From: Candidatus Aerophobota bacterium
GTDB lineage: Bacteria > Aerophobota > Aerophobia > Aerophobales > AE-B3A
Direction: 5' to 3'
Length of the DNA: 39,939 nt
Assembly: GCA_030616535.1 (NCBI GenBank)
Contig: JAUWXE010000002.1
Location: 1-39,939 of the forward strand
Below are positions 38,974-39,939 of the stretch, in pieces. The notes under the pieces are model-generated. The model saw only the letters and a program-made list of their open reading frames with translations, did no database searches and was not told where the DNA came from. A program made the position numbers and the translations under genes. Within the stretch, counting starts at the first letter, position 1. Each line of letters opens with the position of its first letter.

Positions 38974-39939
38974 TTAAGTCTCCTTTTCCGATTCTGCTTT
39001 TTTTATCTTTTTCTGCACTCTCTTCTCTTTTATTTTTTCTGCCTCGGCTGTCTTCCCAAAATCCTGCTTCTCGCTTTCTTTAGGCTTTTTCTCTGCATCT
39101 TTTTTTATCTGTTGCGGCTCATCTTCCGCCTCGGTCTCCATCTTCTCCTCTTGCGGCAAGGGTTCTATAGCTGACTCTAACTTCTCTTCTCCTTTTTCCT
39201 TTACGGCAACCTTTTCCTGTTCTGTCTTTATTTCCTCAGATCCCCTCACTTTTAATTCTTCCCTGGCGATCTCCTCTTCTTTTTCTTCTATTTTTTTCTC
39301 TTTTACCTCTTCGGCCTCTTTCCCCAATACTTTTTGTTTCTTTTCCCAAAGCATTTTTCCTTCTAAAATAGCATCAGCTATTTTAGAAGTAATCAGTCTA
39401 ATGCTTTTTATGGCATCATCATTAGCCGGAATAGGATAATCCACAAGACTAGGATCACCATTAGAATCCACCATAGCCACAATCGGAATGGCCAGTCTCC
39501 CTGCCTCCTTAACAGCTATTTCTTCCACCTTAAGATCGGTTACGAAAATAGCTTGAGGAAGGGTGGTCATGTTCTTGACACCGGCTAGATTTCGTCTAAG
39601 TTTTTCTGTCTCCCGACGAAAACTCATCTCCTCCTTCTTGGAGAGAACTCCCCATTCACTCGCTTCTTCCTGTTTTTCTAAATCACGGAGTCTATTTATT
39701 CTCTTCTTTACGGTGGAAAAGTTAGTTAAAAACCCTCCTAACCAACGACTGTTAATGTAATAAGCTCCACATCTTTTTGCTTCTTCCTCAATACACTTTT
39801 TCGCTTGCTGTTTAGTCCCCACGAATAACGCAGTTCCTTCTTCCGCTGCTAGACCTCTGACAAACTCACAAGCCTTTTCTATTTTTTTTACTGTTATGCT
39901 GAGATCAAGAATGTGTATTTGATTTCTTTCCTGATAAAT
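38974..39939 (-). CDS. rpsB: 30S ribosomal protein S2 with a long acidic/basic tail, partial (N-terminus outside window)
   Basis: The open frame continues to the right edge. Visible core: LFVGTKQQAKKCIEEEAKRCG (in part), YYINSRWLGGFLTNFSTV, PQAIFVTDLKVEEIAVKEA and DGDPS-like DSNGDPSLVDYPIPANDDA, all S2 hallmarks. After the normal end, near EGKMLWEKKQ, an extra tail of about 119 residues follows, almost only Glu, Lys, Ala and Gln. Some bacteria extend S2 in this way but seldom so far. First gene of the rpsB-tsf-pyrH-frr operon. Its start and promoter lie outside. Confidence 0.95.
   Translation of the reverse strand: MYQERNQIHILDLSITVKKIEKACEFVRGLAAEEGTALFVGTKQQAKKCIEEEAKRCGAYYINSRWLGGFLTNFSTVKKRINRLRDLEKQEEASEWGVLSKKEEMSFRRETEKLRRNLAGVKNMTTLPQAIFVTDLKVEEIAVKEAGRLAIPIVAMVDSNGDPSLVDYPIPANDDAIKSIRLITSKIADAILEGKMLWEKKQKVLGKEAEEVKEKKIEEKEEEIAREELKVRGSEEIKTEQEKVAVKEKGEEKLESAIEPLPQEEKMETEAEDEPQQIKKDAEKKPKESEKQDFGKTAEAEKIKEKRVQKKIKKAESEKET

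Overview
This window is an almost gap-free stretch of housekeeping genes from a bacterium of moderate, slightly AT-rich composition. It carries 41 gene-level features: 39 protein genes, two of them disrupted and two cut by the window ends, plus two tRNAs. Bacterial identity is clear from S1, S2, S6, S9 (L9), S18, EF-Ts, RRF, a sigma-70 factor, SecDF, MurC/MurG and PlsY. No gene pins down the phylum. The neighbourhoods cmk-plsC-ispH-rpsA and HU-merR-tRNA-Pro, the archaeal-type bifunctional phosphoglucose/phosphomannose isomerase, the NifV/Re-citrate-synthase-like enzyme and the many small palindromic repeats suggest an uncultured, probably anaerobic lineage. That lineage call is inference.

Layout. 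1-2300 (minus): a radical SAM activase-like gene and a TrkH K+ transporter running off the left edge. 2300-4920 (plus): RNase Y, NadD, RsfS, sharing a divergent promoter region with the radical SAM gene. 4920-5430: repeats, a branched palindromic segment and tRNA-Ala(GGC). 5428-12561 (plus): ilvD, a broken hisC, cmk, plsC, ispH, rpsA, plsY. 12575-14533 (plus): HU, a hairpin, a 93-bp inverted-repeat element, a MerR regulator, tRNA-Pro(GGG), trpS. 14547-18116 (minus): deoC, fabG, an L-fucose-isomerase-like enzyme, with mobile-looking repeats between them. 18164-18424: a dispersed repeat with a 9-bp minisatellite. 18451-23719 (plus): secD, secF, murG, murC. 23716-29953 (minus): recO, rpoD, ychF (frameshifted), rpsF, ssb, rpsR, a second repeat element, rplI and the NifV-like gene. 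29964-36978 (plus): purH, glyA, folC, ptsI and the PGI/PMI isomerase. 37039-39939 (minus when read from the right): rpsB (partial), tsf, pyrH, frr.

The genes cover translation and RNA turnover, phospholipid start-up (PlsC, PlsY), isoprenoids (IspH), peptidoglycan (MurG, MurC), protein export (SecDF), one-carbon and purine metabolism (GlyA, FolC, PurH), amino acids (IlvD, HisC, NifV-like) and sugars (PtsI, PGI/PMI, DeoC, FucI-like). I found no defence island, prophage, CRISPR array or transposase gene.

The most interesting signals are not an accessory system. First, rny and cmk, and probably trkH, have no credible ATG/GTG/TTG start but have an ATT codon at the right place, in two cases behind a strong Shine-Dalgarno sequence. 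Second, hisC has one in-frame TAA and ychF a one-base frameshift, both in otherwise intact genes. Third, a family of non-coding chimeric elements shares ends and internal modules at about 15.3, 18.2 and 25.6 kb, one copy lying inside the S18-L9 ribosomal protein operon.
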